Position numbers and translations under genes: made by a program
Assembly: GCF_021608225.1 (NCBI RefSeq)
Contig: NZ_JAKIJS010000001.1
Span: 1,240,001-1,304,000, forward strand
Origin: Pseudalkalibacillus berkeleyi
GTDB taxonomy: Bacteria; Bacillota; Bacilli; Bacillales; Fictibacillaceae
Direction: 5' to 3'
Length of the DNA: 64,000 nucleotides
Notes under the pieces: model-generated
What the model saw: only the letters and a program-made list of their open reading frames with translations
What the model was told of the DNA's origin: nothing
The model's database searches: none
Shown: positions 9,308 to 17,810 of the stretch, piece by piece
Layout: each line of letters opens with the position of its first letter
Numbering within the stretch: position 1 is the first letter of the stretch

Positions 9308-9519
9308 TTATGTGTGAAAAAATGAGAGGATTCATTCTTTTAAGAGAACCGTATGAAACTCGTTCTTTCTTAGTGTGATCACTAAACAGGTTTTCTTGTC
9401 GAATGGTAAGAAGTTTGCACGAAGGGGTTCCATAATTCCTCATCACACCTCATACTATTGAACAAGTACTCACTAATTCTTCTTGTACTGAGTTAATTCT
9501 ACATACGGAGGGAGCTTAC

Positions 9520-9675
9520 ATGTTGAATAATGAACCTAAGTGTATAACGATTAGACGTTGTATCAATCATCTTGAGATTTTAGGAGTTGACCCCAAAATT
9601 CGTCAACTAGTTTCCATGTATATTGAAATGGCTTATCAAGAAGGGGTAAATGAAAAAGAAACTGCATATAAATAA
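9520..9675 (+). CDS. hypothetical 51-residue protein
   Basis: A short reading frame, MLNNEPKCITIRRCINHLEI to ...ETAYK, preceded by CGGAGGGAG 7 bases before the ATG, which supports translation. It has two cysteines, a predicted helical middle and no membrane segment. It is not similar to anything I recognise. It lies between the symporter gene and another small reading frame on the same strand. Confidence 0.5.
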   Translation: MLNNEPKCITIRRCINHLEILGVDPKIRQLVSMYIEMAYQEGVNEKETAYK

Positions 9676-9793
9676 CCCTTAATCGCTTTGGATGAAATGT
9701 GTCCAAAGTTTTTTTGTGCTGTATTGCAGCTCATATTTCCTTATGTTTTTGGCGAAAATAGTCATAACTATAATTGTTAGGAGAGAATGCACT

Positions 9794-9994
9794 TTGAATT
9801 TAAAAAATGGAACAATATACGAAATTATCGACCCGAAATCACTTAATTTTAACTCTGCAGATCGTTTGAAAATTACCGCACACTTCCGTAATGTCATTTC
9901 ATTTACTTTAGGTGATCAACAAGGCTACGGTTCAATGCCAGTTCAGCATTTACGTTACTTACTCAAAAGAAATTTCCTCAAAGAAATCATATAA
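9794..9994 (+). CDS. hypothetical 66-residue protein
   Basis: Starts at TTG 9794 after TTAGGAGAG. It begins NLKNGTIYEIIDPKSLNF and has alternating strand-like segments ending in a basic helix (RYLLKRNFLKEII), suggesting a small beta-rich domain. The longer upstream reading in the same frame lacks a ribosome binding site and has unlikely composition. No family is recognised. Confidence 0.5.
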   Translation: MNLKNGTIYEIIDPKSLNFNSADRLKITAHFRNVISFTLGDQQGYGSMPVQHLRYLLKRNFLKEII

Positions 9995-10105
9995 TTTATA
10001 GCCCAACTGACTTATTATTTACAGTACGCTGAGAGATATTAGTTGAATGAAATTCAATGTGTTTAGTAAGCTAATTGTAATTGAATGAGTTGGAGTGGTC
10101 TTAAT

Positions 10106-11272
10106 ATGTGGAATCCTTATTCACCATTTATTCAAACTGAGCGGCAAAGTTCTCTTTTTAATATTACAAAAGAATTATCAAATAAAGTTGGTAAACGAGC
10201 AACTCTGACAGATCACTATGGAAAGTTTCTAGACGACAACCTTAGAGATCTTAAAGACTATAACTATCAATCACTTTCTTTACCAAAAGCATTGGGTGGA
10301 GAAAATCTTTCCTTATACGAATTCGTCCTATTACAAGAAAAGCTAGCTGAGGGTGATGCTTCAGTTGCTTTATCAATTGGATGGCATTTAGGTATTGTTA
10401 TGGAATTAAGAGATGAAGGTCTTTGGGATGAAGAAACATTTAATTGGATTGGTAAAGAAATTCATCATAATAAGAAAATCATTAATCGGGCAGCTACAGA
10501 ACCTGCTACGGGAAGTCCAACAAGAGGAGGTATACCTGAAACTACAGCTGTCAGAGACAAAACCGGTTACATACTAAATGGCAGAAAGACTTTTACGACG
10601 ATGGCAAACGTTTTAGATTATTACATCGTCTCAGCAAAAATGAATGACCTAAATGAAGTAGGGTGGTTCCTAGTCGAGAATGGACAAAATGGTGTTAAAA
10701 TTGAGGAAACATGGGATTCGTTGGGAATGAGAGGAACGGCAAGCGATGACCTGATCTTATCAGATGTCCACGTTCCACATAATCGATTAGTTGAACACAA
10801 AACACCACCTAGGAAAGGTAAAGTCCCTAAGGGATGGCTATTACATATTCCAGCATGTTATTTAGGCATAGCTATTGCTGCTAGAAACGAGGCAGTGGAA
10901 TTTGCAAAGAATTATCAACCTAATAGTCTAAATACTACCATTTCAGAGGTCGCTCATATTAAAGAGAAAATTGGAAAGATGGACCTTGCCATCCTCAACG
11001 CTCAATATTTTTTGTTTGGTGTCGCAGATAAGTGGGACAACAATCCTGAGAATCGAACAGATTTAGGACCTGACTTAGCTGCTGTGAAGACCATTGCAAC
11101 AAACAACGCGAATGAAGTTGTTGATTTAGCAATGAGAATTGTTGGTGGAAGAAGTTTAGCTAAATCCTCTAATCTCGAGAGGCACTACAGAGATGTCCGA
11201 GCTGGGTTACATAATCCTCCGATGGATGACAGTGTCCTCCATACATTAGCAAGTAGAGCAATTAATGACTAA
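10106..11272 (+). CDS. acyl-CoA dehydrogenase family protein
   Basis: A 388-residue FAD enzyme predicted to catalyse alpha,beta-dehydrogenation of an acyl-CoA or a related flavin reaction. Visible features are the N-terminal helical domain with LPKALGGENLSLYEFVLLQE, the mid beta-domain with ATEPATGSPTRGG and GRKTFTTMAN, the MRGTASDDLILSDVHVP segment, and a C-terminal helical domain ending in IVGGRSLAKSSNLERHYRDVRAG. The catalytic base is not obvious, so it may belong to the dibenzothiophene-monooxygenase-like branch. The ATG at 10106 follows GGAGTGG. Confidence 0.8.
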   Translation: MWNPYSPFIQTERQSSLFNITKELSNKVGKRATLTDHYGKFLDDNLRDLKDYNYQSLSLPKALGGENLSLYEFVLLQEKLAEGDASVALSIGWHLGIVMELRDEGLWDEETFNWIGKEIHHNKKIINRAATEPATGSPTRGGIPETTAVRDKTGYILNGRKTFTTMANVLDYYIVSAKMNDLNEVGWFLVENGQNGVKIEETWDSLGMRGTASDDLILSDVHVPHNRLVEHKTPPRKGKVPKGWLLHIPACYLGIAIAARNEAVEFAKNYQPNSLNTTISEVAHIKEKIGKMDLAILNAQYFLFGVADKWDNNPENRTDLGPDLAAVKTIATNNANEVVDLAMRIVGGRSLAKSSNLERHYRDVRAGLHNPPMDDSVLHTLASRAIND

Positions 11273-11289
11273 GATATTACCATTAAAAA

Positions 11290-11311
11290 CCCCCTTCTTG
11301 GGGGATTTTTT
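11290..11311 (+). terminator. Rho-independent terminator
   Basis: CCCCC (11290-11294) / GGGGG (11300-11304), then A and six T, directly after the acyl-CoA dehydrogenase gene. Confidence 0.9.
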
Positions 11312-11430
11312 GTGATTTGAAAAACGATTAAGAGTCATGTACAATGTACAACTGTGTATGAATTATATAGGTAAAATGAACGATTTCAATAGTACGGCAA
11401 TTATCATTCATTCGTAGGAAGGAGATCAAT

Positions 11431-11937
11431 ATGTCATTACTTGTTAGGGAACCTTTTGCAGATGAATCTAATCGTGACTTAGAAGAAATGGAAATGCAAG
11501 TATTTAGAATGCAGGATGATATAAAAAGGATTGCTAAAAAATGGGATGTCGTTGGAATAGATCATTCGAAAGAAGATAATCTTGTCATCGTCTACAAGCA
11601 TGAGGAAGAAGAACGTTGTAATATTATGATTAATGATTGTGAGTCTGCCTTCCGTGGTGTTTGGGACTTTGCCGTTCAAGCACTTTTCCCTGATCGTGAT
11701 CGAATTCATATTGGAGATATAAAAGGTCCTGAAAATAAAGGGTACGGATCGATTTGCATTGATTATTTAAAGGAGTTAGCGCAAGATAAAAACATTCCAT
11801 ATATTACAGGTGATATTTCCGAACGAGATTGGGACCACCTAGAACGGCTTATTCATTTTTATGAAAAACACAACTTCACAGTCGACGTAGACTATGAAGA
11901 AAAATGGGGCCATATTACTTGGAAACAAGGACATTAA
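11431..11937 (+). CDS. GNAT-like acetyltransferase domain protein
   Basis: A 168-residue protein. The C-terminal half has the layout of a GNAT fold: a strand DRIHIGDIKG, a turn PENKGYGSICIDYL that resembles the acetyl-CoA pyrophosphate loop, then a strand PYITGDIS and the closing FYEKHNFTV. The N-terminal 80 residues are charged and unassigned. GGAAGGAG stands 6 bases before the ATG. Substrate is unknown. Its terminator was split by the downstream IS element. Confidence 0.6.
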   Translation: MSLLVREPFADESNRDLEEMEMQVFRMQDDIKRIAKKWDVVGIDHSKEDNLVIVYKHEEEERCNIMINDCESAFRGVWDFAVQALFPDRDRIHIGDIKGPENKGYGSICIDYLKELAQDKNIPYITGDISERDWDHLERLIHFYEKHNFTVDVDYEEKWGHITWKQGH

Positions 11938-11943
11938 CCATAC

Positions 11944-11975
11944 AAGAGTTGATTTACGGAAAAAAAGCCGTAAAC
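11944..11975 (+). terminator. left part of a terminator interrupted by the IS element
   Basis: AAGAGTTGATTTACGG (11944-11959), an A-rich loop and CCGTAAA (11968-11974) form a short hairpin with no T-run. The T-run and the rest of the 3' arm (CTCGACTCTTTTTTT, about 13280-13295) lie beyond the IS. Removing the IS and one AAAC copy rebuilds a 16-bp stem followed by seven T. Confidence 0.8.
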
Positions 11976-12011
11976 TGGTCTTACCCCTGTCAAGTAGACA
12001 ATATAAAAAAA

Positions 12012-12809
12012 CTACGCTGCCAACGCGTGTCGATATTCAATCGGCGCGCGTTGCTTTAATTTCTTTTGGAAACGTCTGTAGTTATAGTGGTAAATGTAAT
12101 CCTCAATCGCTTGTCGAATCTCTTTTTCTGATTTACACTTTTCTATATACAACTTTTCTGTTTTGAGATGCGAAAAGAAGGATTCAATGCAGGCATTATC
12201 CAGGCAGTTTCCTTTGCGAGAGTGGCTGCCCTTAATGCCATATTCTTCTATTCGTGTGTTGTATGCCTGAGACGTATACTGAAAGCCTTGATCCGAATGG
12301 AGAACGGCTTCAGCTACGTCTTTTTTCTTTGTCCATAGAGCTACTGTATTTAAAACAAGTTCCAAATCATTCCGGTTAGAAAGCTGCCAGCCTACAATCT
12401 CATTGTTGAATAGATCTTGAATCACCGATAAGTAGTAGAATCGTTCACCATCTGACACATAAGTAATGTCGGTAACCATTTTTTGATTAGGTCCCTTTGC
12501 TTTAAAGTTTCTTTTTAGTCGGTTTGGATAGACGACAGACGGAGTATATCCATGTCTTTTTCTCTTTTTACGAATCACAGATTGAATTCCCATTTCCGTC
12601 ATCAGCCGATAAACTTTTTTATGATTAATGTGGTAACCACTTTCTTTTAATAAATGTGTCATAGTAGGATAGCCTGTTTCCGGGTGAAGAAAATGTATCC
12701 CCATCATATGCTTTTTGATGTCATGATCTCGGTTGGCCCTTTCTTCTCGTTTTGCTCTACCAGCTCTCCATTTGTAAAAGCTTGATGGCTGGAGGAAGGC
12801 GATCTCCAA
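12012..12809 (-). CDS. IS3-family transposase orfB (DDE integrase)
   Basis: The catalytic part of the transposase, 265 residues from the first TTG in frame. The DDE triad is visible: D in MVTDITYVSDG, D in VLHSDQGFQYTS, and E in NACIESFFSHLKTE. The frame is open further upstream (IKYETIEELRSEAPVTWLL), overlapping the end of orfA in the -1 frame. Production as an OrfAB fusion by -1 frameshifting near the A-rich CACAAAGAATAAAG is therefore likely, as known for this family. No internal damage is seen. Confidence 0.9.
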   Translation of the reverse strand: MEIAFLQPSSFYKWRAGRAKREERANRDHDIKKHMMGIHFLHPETGYPTMTHLLKESGYHINHKKVYRLMTEMGIQSVIRKKRKRHGYTPSVVYPNRLKRNFKAKGPNQKMVTDITYVSDGERFYYLSVIQDLFNNEIVGWQLSNRNDLELVLNTVALWTKKKDVAEAVLHSDQGFQYTSQAYNTRIEEYGIKGSHSRKGNCLDNACIESFFSHLKTEKLYIEKCKSEKEIRQAIEDYIYHYNYRRFQKKLKQRAPIEYRHALAA

Positions 12810-12859
12810 TAACCAGGTAACAGGAGCCTCGCTCCTTAACTCTTCAATGGTTTCATACT

Positions 12860-13228
12860 TTATTCTTTGTGTGATTTCCCCTCCATTTCTAGATTTTGAT
12901 ATTGCTTTTTTAAGTAGTCCACCTGCAATTTCAGGTAATCTCTTTCTTCTTCAATTGTTTTAAAGTTTGTGCGAGGTCTGCCTTTAAGAGGGCTTGTCCC
13001 ACTGCCACTTCGGGTATCAAACGAATCACCGTTCTTCCACTTTTTCACCCAGACTTTAAGCTGCGTACAATTTCGTATTCCCAATTCTTCCGCTAGTGCT
13101 TTGTAACTTTTAGATCCGTTAACGTATTTCATCACGGCGTCCTGCTTAAACTCGTTTGTATACGTCTGAAACCTCTGTCCTTTTTTAGCCATAGAAATAT
13201 CCCCTCTAAGTATCATTCTTTCCTCCAC
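12860..13228 (-). CDS. IS3-family transposase orfA (helix-turn-helix)
   Basis: A 122-residue DNA-binding subunit. Residues about 20-70 form the HTH (FKQDAVMKYVNGSKSYKALAEELGI region), and a C-terminal leucine-zipper-like helix ends in DYLKKQYQNLEMEGKSHKE. A later start at MAKKGQRFQ, preceded by AGAGGGG, is more likely than the first codon. It precedes orfB in the -1 frame, the standard IS3 arrangement. Confidence 0.88.
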   Translation of the reverse strand: MEERMILRGDISMAKKGQRFQTYTNEFKQDAVMKYVNGSKSYKALAEELGIRNCTQLKVWVKKWKNGDSFDTRSGSGTSPLKGRPRTNFKTIEEERDYLKLQVDYLKKQYQNLEMEGKSHKE

Positions 13229-13370
13229 AGTATCATGAAGGTTTTTTTGAATGTCTACTTAAAGGGGATAATATCAAAACTCGACTCTTTTTTTAATCCT
13301 CAAATATTTATGAAACATCATTTATGTAGAGTTTCTGAATTGTTTTTCAGAGTTCATTCGTCTAATGTAT

Positions 13371-13384
13371 TGTAAGCGCTTAAA
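13371..13384. promoter_or_regulatory. putative cre (CcpA) site overlapping the ECF sigma gene ribosome binding site
   Basis: TGTAAGCGCTTAAA matches the palindromic Bacillus cre consensus TGWAAGCGCTTWCA at 13 of 14 positions. Its last three bases overlap the AAAGGTGG ribosome binding site, so bound CcpA would block transcription close to the start. The assignment rests on sequence match only. Confidence 0.45.
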
Positions 13385-13398
13385 GGTGGTTGTTGATT

Positions 13399-13947
13399 TT
13401 GGATAACTTAATTAACCGGTACAAAATGGAACAATTGAATAAGGATGAGTTGCTACGTGAAGCTATGGATGAGTATGGGAATGAACTTACTCGGCTAGCG
13501 TATTCATATGTGCAGGATATTTCTACTGCAGAAGATATCACGCAAGATGTCTTCTTTAAATGTTACACGAAACTAGACGATTTTGAGGGGAAGTCAACTC
13601 TTAGAACTTGGTTGAATCGAATAACGATAAATAAATGCAAGGATCATCTAAAAAGTGGCTGGAAAAAATATATCCAATTCGATTTCCCTATTATGAAAAC
13701 GCCAAAAACCCATGAAACGCCTGAGAAAAAACTGAGTAAAAAAATTGAGCATGATCAAATTACCCATTATGTCTTATTGCTACCCGTTAAATATAGGGAG
13801 ATCATCATTCTCTATTATTTTCAAGAAAGATCAACTCAAGAAATTAGTCAGATATTGAAGCTTAAAGAAACTTCAGTAAGAACGAGACTAAGAAGAGCTC
13901 GGAAATTATTAGAAGAGTACTTGGATAAAAGGGATGAAGAACTATGA
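13399..13947 (+). CDS. ECF-type RNA polymerase sigma factor
   Basis: A 182-residue sigma-70 family protein with region 2 (YVQDISTAEDITQDVFFKCY; AEDITQDVF is the typical core, about residues 40-60) and region 4 (EISQILKLKETSVRTRLRRARKLL) at the C-terminus. No region 1.1 or 3 is present, so it is an extracytoplasmic-function sigma factor. TTG 13399 is chosen because AGGTGG lies 9 bases before it; an in-frame TTG at 13390 is too close. It overlaps the next gene by 4 bases (ATGA), the usual sigma/anti-sigma pairing. Confidence 0.88.
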   Translation: MDNLINRYKMEQLNKDELLREAMDEYGNELTRLAYSYVQDISTAEDITQDVFFKCYTKLDDFEGKSTLRTWLNRITINKCKDHLKSGWKKYIQFDFPIMKTPKTHETPEKKLSKKIEHDQITHYVLLLPVKYREIIILYYFQERSTQEISQILKLKETSVRTRLRRARKLLEEYLDKRDEEL

Positions 13948-14645
13948 AAAATGACTTAAAAGATTTCCGCTCTAAATCATCAATTACTCAAATCCAATTC
14001 TCTGAGGATATGAAGAGAGAGACCTTACAAAAGGTAGTTAAGAAGGAAAAAGTAAAGCCGAAGGATACATTCATGTTCAAGAAAGTATTGAGTTTTGCTA
14101 CATTATCGGTATTAATAATTATGATCGCTTTATTTGGTTATCAATCTTTAAATTCTCAAAAAGGTGCTGATCAAGAAAAGCCACAACAAATACCTGACGA
14201 GCAAAATGAAAAGGACAATGAAGAGCGAAAAGTACAAGAGAATAAACCATTAACAAACAAAAGAGCACAACAGATCCTAACTCAATTTTATCAAGACATT
14301 ACACCTGATTTAAATGAAAACAACATTGAAACAAGATATGAATCTAAATCTGAAGCGGTAGAAAAAGTACAAAAAACAACGAGTGGAGAAGTGGCGAGAA
14401 AATTAGTCGATGGATTCTATCAAGAAAAGGATGGAGTGCTCAAACCGAAGACATTTCATGGTATTAAAAAATTCAATCTAGAGAAAATGGCTTTGGAAAA
14501 GGTTAATGAAAACAAATATGTAATTGAACAACTAAGATCGAATGAATTAAATGGCACGTACGTCATCCAAGCTGCGTTTGAACAAAGTGAACAAGGATGG
14601 ATCATAACCAAATACGAGATCGAGTACCAAGAAAATCATAAATGA
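13944..14645 (+). CDS. probable anti-sigma factor, single-pass membrane protein
   Basis: A 233-residue protein with a basic cytoplasmic N-terminus of about 45 residues, one transmembrane segment (about 47-68, VLSFATLSVLIIMIALFGY) and a charged extracellular domain of about 165 residues. It is translationally coupled to the ECF sigma gene. That topology and position suggest it holds the sigma factor at the membrane and releases it on an envelope signal. No zinc-binding HxxxCxxC motif is present, so it is not a classical ZAS anti-sigma factor. The extracellular domain is not recognised. Confidence 0.65.
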   Translation: MKNDLKDFRSKSSITQIQFSEDMKRETLQKVVKKEKVKPKDTFMFKKVLSFATLSVLIIMIALFGYQSLNSQKGADQEKPQQIPDEQNEKDNEERKVQENKPLTNKRAQQILTQFYQDITPDLNENNIETRYESKSEAVEKVQKTTSGEVARKLVDGFYQEKDGVLKPKTFHGIKKFNLEKMALEKVNENKYVIEQLRSNELNGTYVIQAAFEQSEQGWIITKYEIEYQENHK

Positions 14646-14701
14646 ATTGTTATATTAACCCTAATAGCACGGGATAAACTTATTGTTAAGCTTACACTTG
14701 A

Positions 14702-14736
14702 CTGGATCTATTCAATGAATGGATCCAGATTTTTTA
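14702..14736 (+). terminator. Rho-independent terminator of the sigma/anti-sigma operon
   Basis: CTGGATCTATTCA pairs with TGAATGGATCCAG (one wobble), followed by ATTTTTT. It overlaps the last codons of the convergent amine oxidase gene. Confidence 0.85.
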
Positions 14737-16196
14737 ATATGATTTACTTCAAGCGAAACCCTGATTCCTGACTCTATTGCGCCTTGTGTCCAACCGTGGG
14801 GAACTGTTGTGTGTTCTCCTGCAAAATGAACCTTTCCTTCGGGAGCTGATAAATATGGAAATAACTCACTTTCCTGCTCAGGTTTGAATAAAGTAAACGC
14901 TCCTGCTGCATATGGATCAAGTACCCAGCTTTGCGCTTTTCCTACTTCAAATGAAGATAGAATCTCTTTTCCGTGTATTGTTGAAAGGTCTTGTAATGAT
15001 TGTTTTACTCGTTCTTCCTCAGATTTACTAACCCATATTAATGCGTCATCTTCCCATGTATAACTACCTAGAATAACGCCTGTTCTTTTTCCGAAATGGT
15101 GACTTGGATAATGTGCTAGCCGTATTGGCAAATCTGTCACCGTTTTACCTCCATAAATGCCTTGGTACTCCCAAAATCGATTGTTGAATTGCAGACCGAC
15201 TTTCGTTGACGGTACATAATGAAGCTCTCGAATCGCCTTCCATTTATTATGAGAAAAAGAATCCCTTGGGTGAACGTCAATAAATTGTAAGACCGTAAAA
15301 GGAATCGTAATAATAGCAATGTCACCACTAATTTGTGATAATTTACCTGATTGAGTATGGGTATTCGAAAATGTTACACCATTTTGGTTTTGTTCAATTT
15401 TCTTAATCTCTTCATTGAAGTGAATATTATTTTCAAGTTGAGGTAAAAAGGCTTTAGGTAATTGATCCATACCACCACTAATTTCATAATAATGCAACTC
15501 TTTGTTAAATAAAATCATATATTCACGTAGAATTTCAACAAATGATAGTTCAGGCAAACCTTCTACAACCGAAAGGACTTTAATCATTTCAATTGCACCA
15601 TCTGACAACGTCAATCCACCTGGATTATGCCTAAAAAAAGTAGATAAGGAATACCTTTCTAAATACGAGACGACAATCGGCCAATTTCTTAAAGGATTAA
15701 GGTTAATAAAATCGATGATTGGTCCCATTACCATCTGTGTTAATTCGTAATCCGTTTTACCTTTCTCACTCGGCAATACGGGATAGCCTAATCTGTCTGG
15801 ATCTTTCTTATACTGTGAATAACGTAGCTTTCTACCATTCACGTAAATGATGTCATTTGCAGTTGCATTTATAAATGCATTCGTTTGAATACCAAATTTT
15901 TTTAAGTATTCTAATACTAAGAAATGAACATGAGGAATTCTCATCGCTCCTGCTTCGAAATAATTCCCATTTGTAAAAGGTTTTCTAATAGTATAGATTC
16001 GTCCACCTACACGATTTCTTGCTTCGATAATCGATACGTGATGACCTGCTTGTTTCAATAATGATCCAGCTACTAAGCCTGACATACCTGCACCAGCAAT
16101 AATAATTCGCTTAGGTTTATTGGATGATGGCAAACCATTTTTTATATAATGAATGAGTTGTGAAGGTGTGTAATGGGGTGGCAAATAATTCATCAT
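14712..16196 (-). CDS. flavin monoamine oxidase / L-amino-acid oxidase family protein
   Basis: A 494-residue FAD enzyme. The dinucleotide-binding motif IAGAGMSGLVAGSLLKQAGHHVSI at about residues 32-55 is followed by EARNRVGGRI, the second FAD motif of this family. Near the C-terminus HFAGEHTTVPHGWTQGAIESG is the conserved flavin-contacting segment. It likely oxidises an amine or amino acid with O2, releasing H2O2 and ammonia. No signal peptide is seen. TAGGAGTGAGG precedes the double ATG at 16196/16193. Confidence 0.85.
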   Translation of the reverse strand: MMNYLPPHYTPSQLIHYIKNGLPSSNKPKRIIIAGAGMSGLVAGSLLKQAGHHVSIIEARNRVGGRIYTIRKPFTNGNYFEAGAMRIPHVHFLVLEYLKKFGIQTNAFINATANDIIYVNGRKLRYSQYKKDPDRLGYPVLPSEKGKTDYELTQMVMGPIIDFINLNPLRNWPIVVSYLERYSLSTFFRHNPGGLTLSDGAIEMIKVLSVVEGLPELSFVEILREYMILFNKELHYYEISGGMDQLPKAFLPQLENNIHFNEEIKKIEQNQNGVTFSNTHTQSGKLSQISGDIAIITIPFTVLQFIDVHPRDSFSHNKWKAIRELHYVPSTKVGLQFNNRFWEYQGIYGGKTVTDLPIRLAHYPSHHFGKRTGVILGSYTWEDDALIWVSKSEEERVKQSLQDLSTIHGKEILSSFEVGKAQSWVLDPYAAGAFTLFKPEQESELFPYLSAPEGKVHFAGEHTTVPHGWTQGAIESGIRVSLEVNHIKKSGSIH

Positions 16197-16347
16197 AAAC
16201 CCTCACTCCTATCTACCTGATTGATGGAAGTCAAATTATCTGAACCATAGTTTCATACTATTCATGAGACGTGAAAGGAATACCCGATTTGATTTATACT
16301 AAAAGTGTATAAATATAAGAGCGATTATTCGGAAGGAGGAGGTCAAC

Positions 16348-17175
16348 TTGAAAATCATTTTAAGTAGAAAAGGCTTTGATTCATCGTCGGGAGGCTTTCC
16401 GAGTCCGATATTACCAGATGGGACATTATTATCTATCCCTATTCCAGATGCTGATTCCAACATTTCGTATCATGACCTTACATACGGTGGAAAATCGTAT
16501 CTCGAAGTAATCAATTCAATTAAAGGGAAGATAAAAGTCCAAAACAGATGGATGCATCCGCAACCAAATACAAGTTGTCATTTAGATCCGGATTTACAAC
16601 AAAATACACTACCTAGAGAAAAGGGCTGGAAAGGATTATTTGGTCAAGGAGGAGCAGCACAGCGGCACCTTGATAATCAAAATGTGGATGTAGGGGACTT
16701 GTTTCTATTCTTTGGTTGGTTCAGAAAAACGGTGAGAAAAGGGAATGGGTTAACTTTCGATCCAAAGGACAAATATGGAAAACATATTATATATGGATAT
16801 TTACAAGTCGGAGATGTACTTCGAGTTGACCATTCAACCACATTACCTAAATGGATGAAGAACCATCCACATACAACTCATGAAAAAAGAAATAAGAAAG
16901 GGAACACCATTTACGTTGCATGTGATTCCTTAAGTTGGGATAAAGCACGCAGTGGGTTCGGAACATTCAACCTTCAAGAGCAAAATATTTTAACAAAAAA
17001 AGGGATGAAAAAGTCATGCTGGGATCTTCCTGAATGTTTTTATGGAAAGTCAATGAGTTACCACCAACCAGCAAGCTGGAAGGAGGATTATTTCCAGTCA
17101 GTTGCAAGAGGTCAGGAATTTGTCGTTGAAACAGATGAGCATGTACTAAATTGGGCTAAAGACTTGTTTCATTAA
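16348..17175 (+). CDS. Nmad3 (nucleotide modification associated domain 3) protein
   Basis: A 275-residue protein whose opening KIILSRKGFDSSSGGFPSP and following DGTLLSIPIPD match the Nmad3 family. That family was defined by comparative genomics around DNA-base modification systems and its activity is not known to me. Other conserved-looking elements are HLDPDL, FGQGGAAQRHL, DLFLFFGWFR and the C-terminal CWDLPECF. The start is TTG 16348 behind GGAAGGAGGAGG. It stands alone here, with no recognisable modification or restriction genes next to it. Confidence 0.75.
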   Translation: MKIILSRKGFDSSSGGFPSPILPDGTLLSIPIPDADSNISYHDLTYGGKSYLEVINSIKGKIKVQNRWMHPQPNTSCHLDPDLQQNTLPREKGWKGLFGQGGAAQRHLDNQNVDVGDLFLFFGWFRKTVRKGNGLTFDPKDKYGKHIIYGYLQVGDVLRVDHSTTLPKWMKNHPHTTHEKRNKKGNTIYVACDSLSWDKARSGFGTFNLQEQNILTKKGMKKSCWDLPECFYGKSMSYHQPASWKEDYFQSVARGQEFVVETDEHVLNWAKDLFH

Positions 17176-17615
17176 TATTCAATGATGGGTTCAACCAATA
17201 TTTCTACGTTTCCTTTGACTGCTCTTGAGATCATACATGCATGTTCTGCTTTCATAACTAATTTTTCAGCTAGTTTGTACTCCTTACTATTCGTGGTTTC
17301 TTTCAAAATGAGGTGAGGCCGATGAATAATTTTCTTATATGTAATGATTTGATTCGTCACATCCACAATCCCTTCGGATGCCATTGTTAAAGTAACTTTC
17401 TCTAATTTACTTCTTTCCATCATCGCTGCTAGAGTAATGATATAACATGTTGCTGCCGCTCCTAGAAGCATTTCATCTGGATTTGTACCTATACCAGGGC
17501 CATCCATTTCAGGTGGTATAGACACTTCCGTTTTCAACTTTTCAGTTTCAATAACTCCAACGTCATTTCTCAATCCTGGCCACTCTGCTTTTAAATAGAA
17601 ATGATGTTCTGCCAT
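17172..17615 (-). CDS. OsmC family peroxiredoxin-like protein
   Basis: A 147-residue protein. The two redox cysteines of the OsmC/Ohr fold are visible: C in GAAATCYIITLAAMMER near residue 57 and C in KAEHACMISRAVKGN near 126. Members reduce organic hydroperoxides or are of unknown function (the YhfA/SACOL1771-like branch). The initiator ATG 17615 is preceded by TAGGAGGG. Its 3' end overlaps the Nmad3 gene by 4 bases in convergent orientation. Confidence 0.85.
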   Translation of the reverse strand: MAEHHFYLKAEWPGLRNDVGVIETEKLKTEVSIPPEMDGPGIGTNPDEMLLGAAATCYIITLAAMMERSKLEKVTLTMASEGIVDVTNQIITYKKIIHRPHLILKETTNSKEYKLAEKLVMKAEHACMISRAVKGNVEILVEPIIEY

Positions 17616-17810
17616 TCTTGTCCCTCCTAAAATTTAGTTCATCTATTATTTTAGTTAGTAGTTACTTTAAGCACAAATGTTTTGTTCCATTGTGTTGAAA
17701 AGAAGACGGACTGACTAATTGTGTCAGCCAGCTCTATTTGTAATCTATCTTACTGTATAAGTACCGTATCATTGCTTTACTATGAAGTGAGGTATATTGG
17801 AGGTGTTTAT

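Larger units (their letters stand above)
11976..13276 (-). mobile_element. IS3-family (IS150-like) insertion sequence, 1301 bp
   Basis: The element begins TGGTCTTACCCC and ends GGGGATAATATCA, so it is bounded by TG and CA as usual for IS3. The outer 25 bp of the two ends match at 19 positions without gaps, with AAGTAGACA identical. It is flanked by AAAC at 11972-11975 and 13277-13280, a 4-bp target duplication. Two overlapping-frame genes, orfA and orfB, read on the minus strand. Both appear intact, so the copy may be active and fairly recent. Confidence 0.92.
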
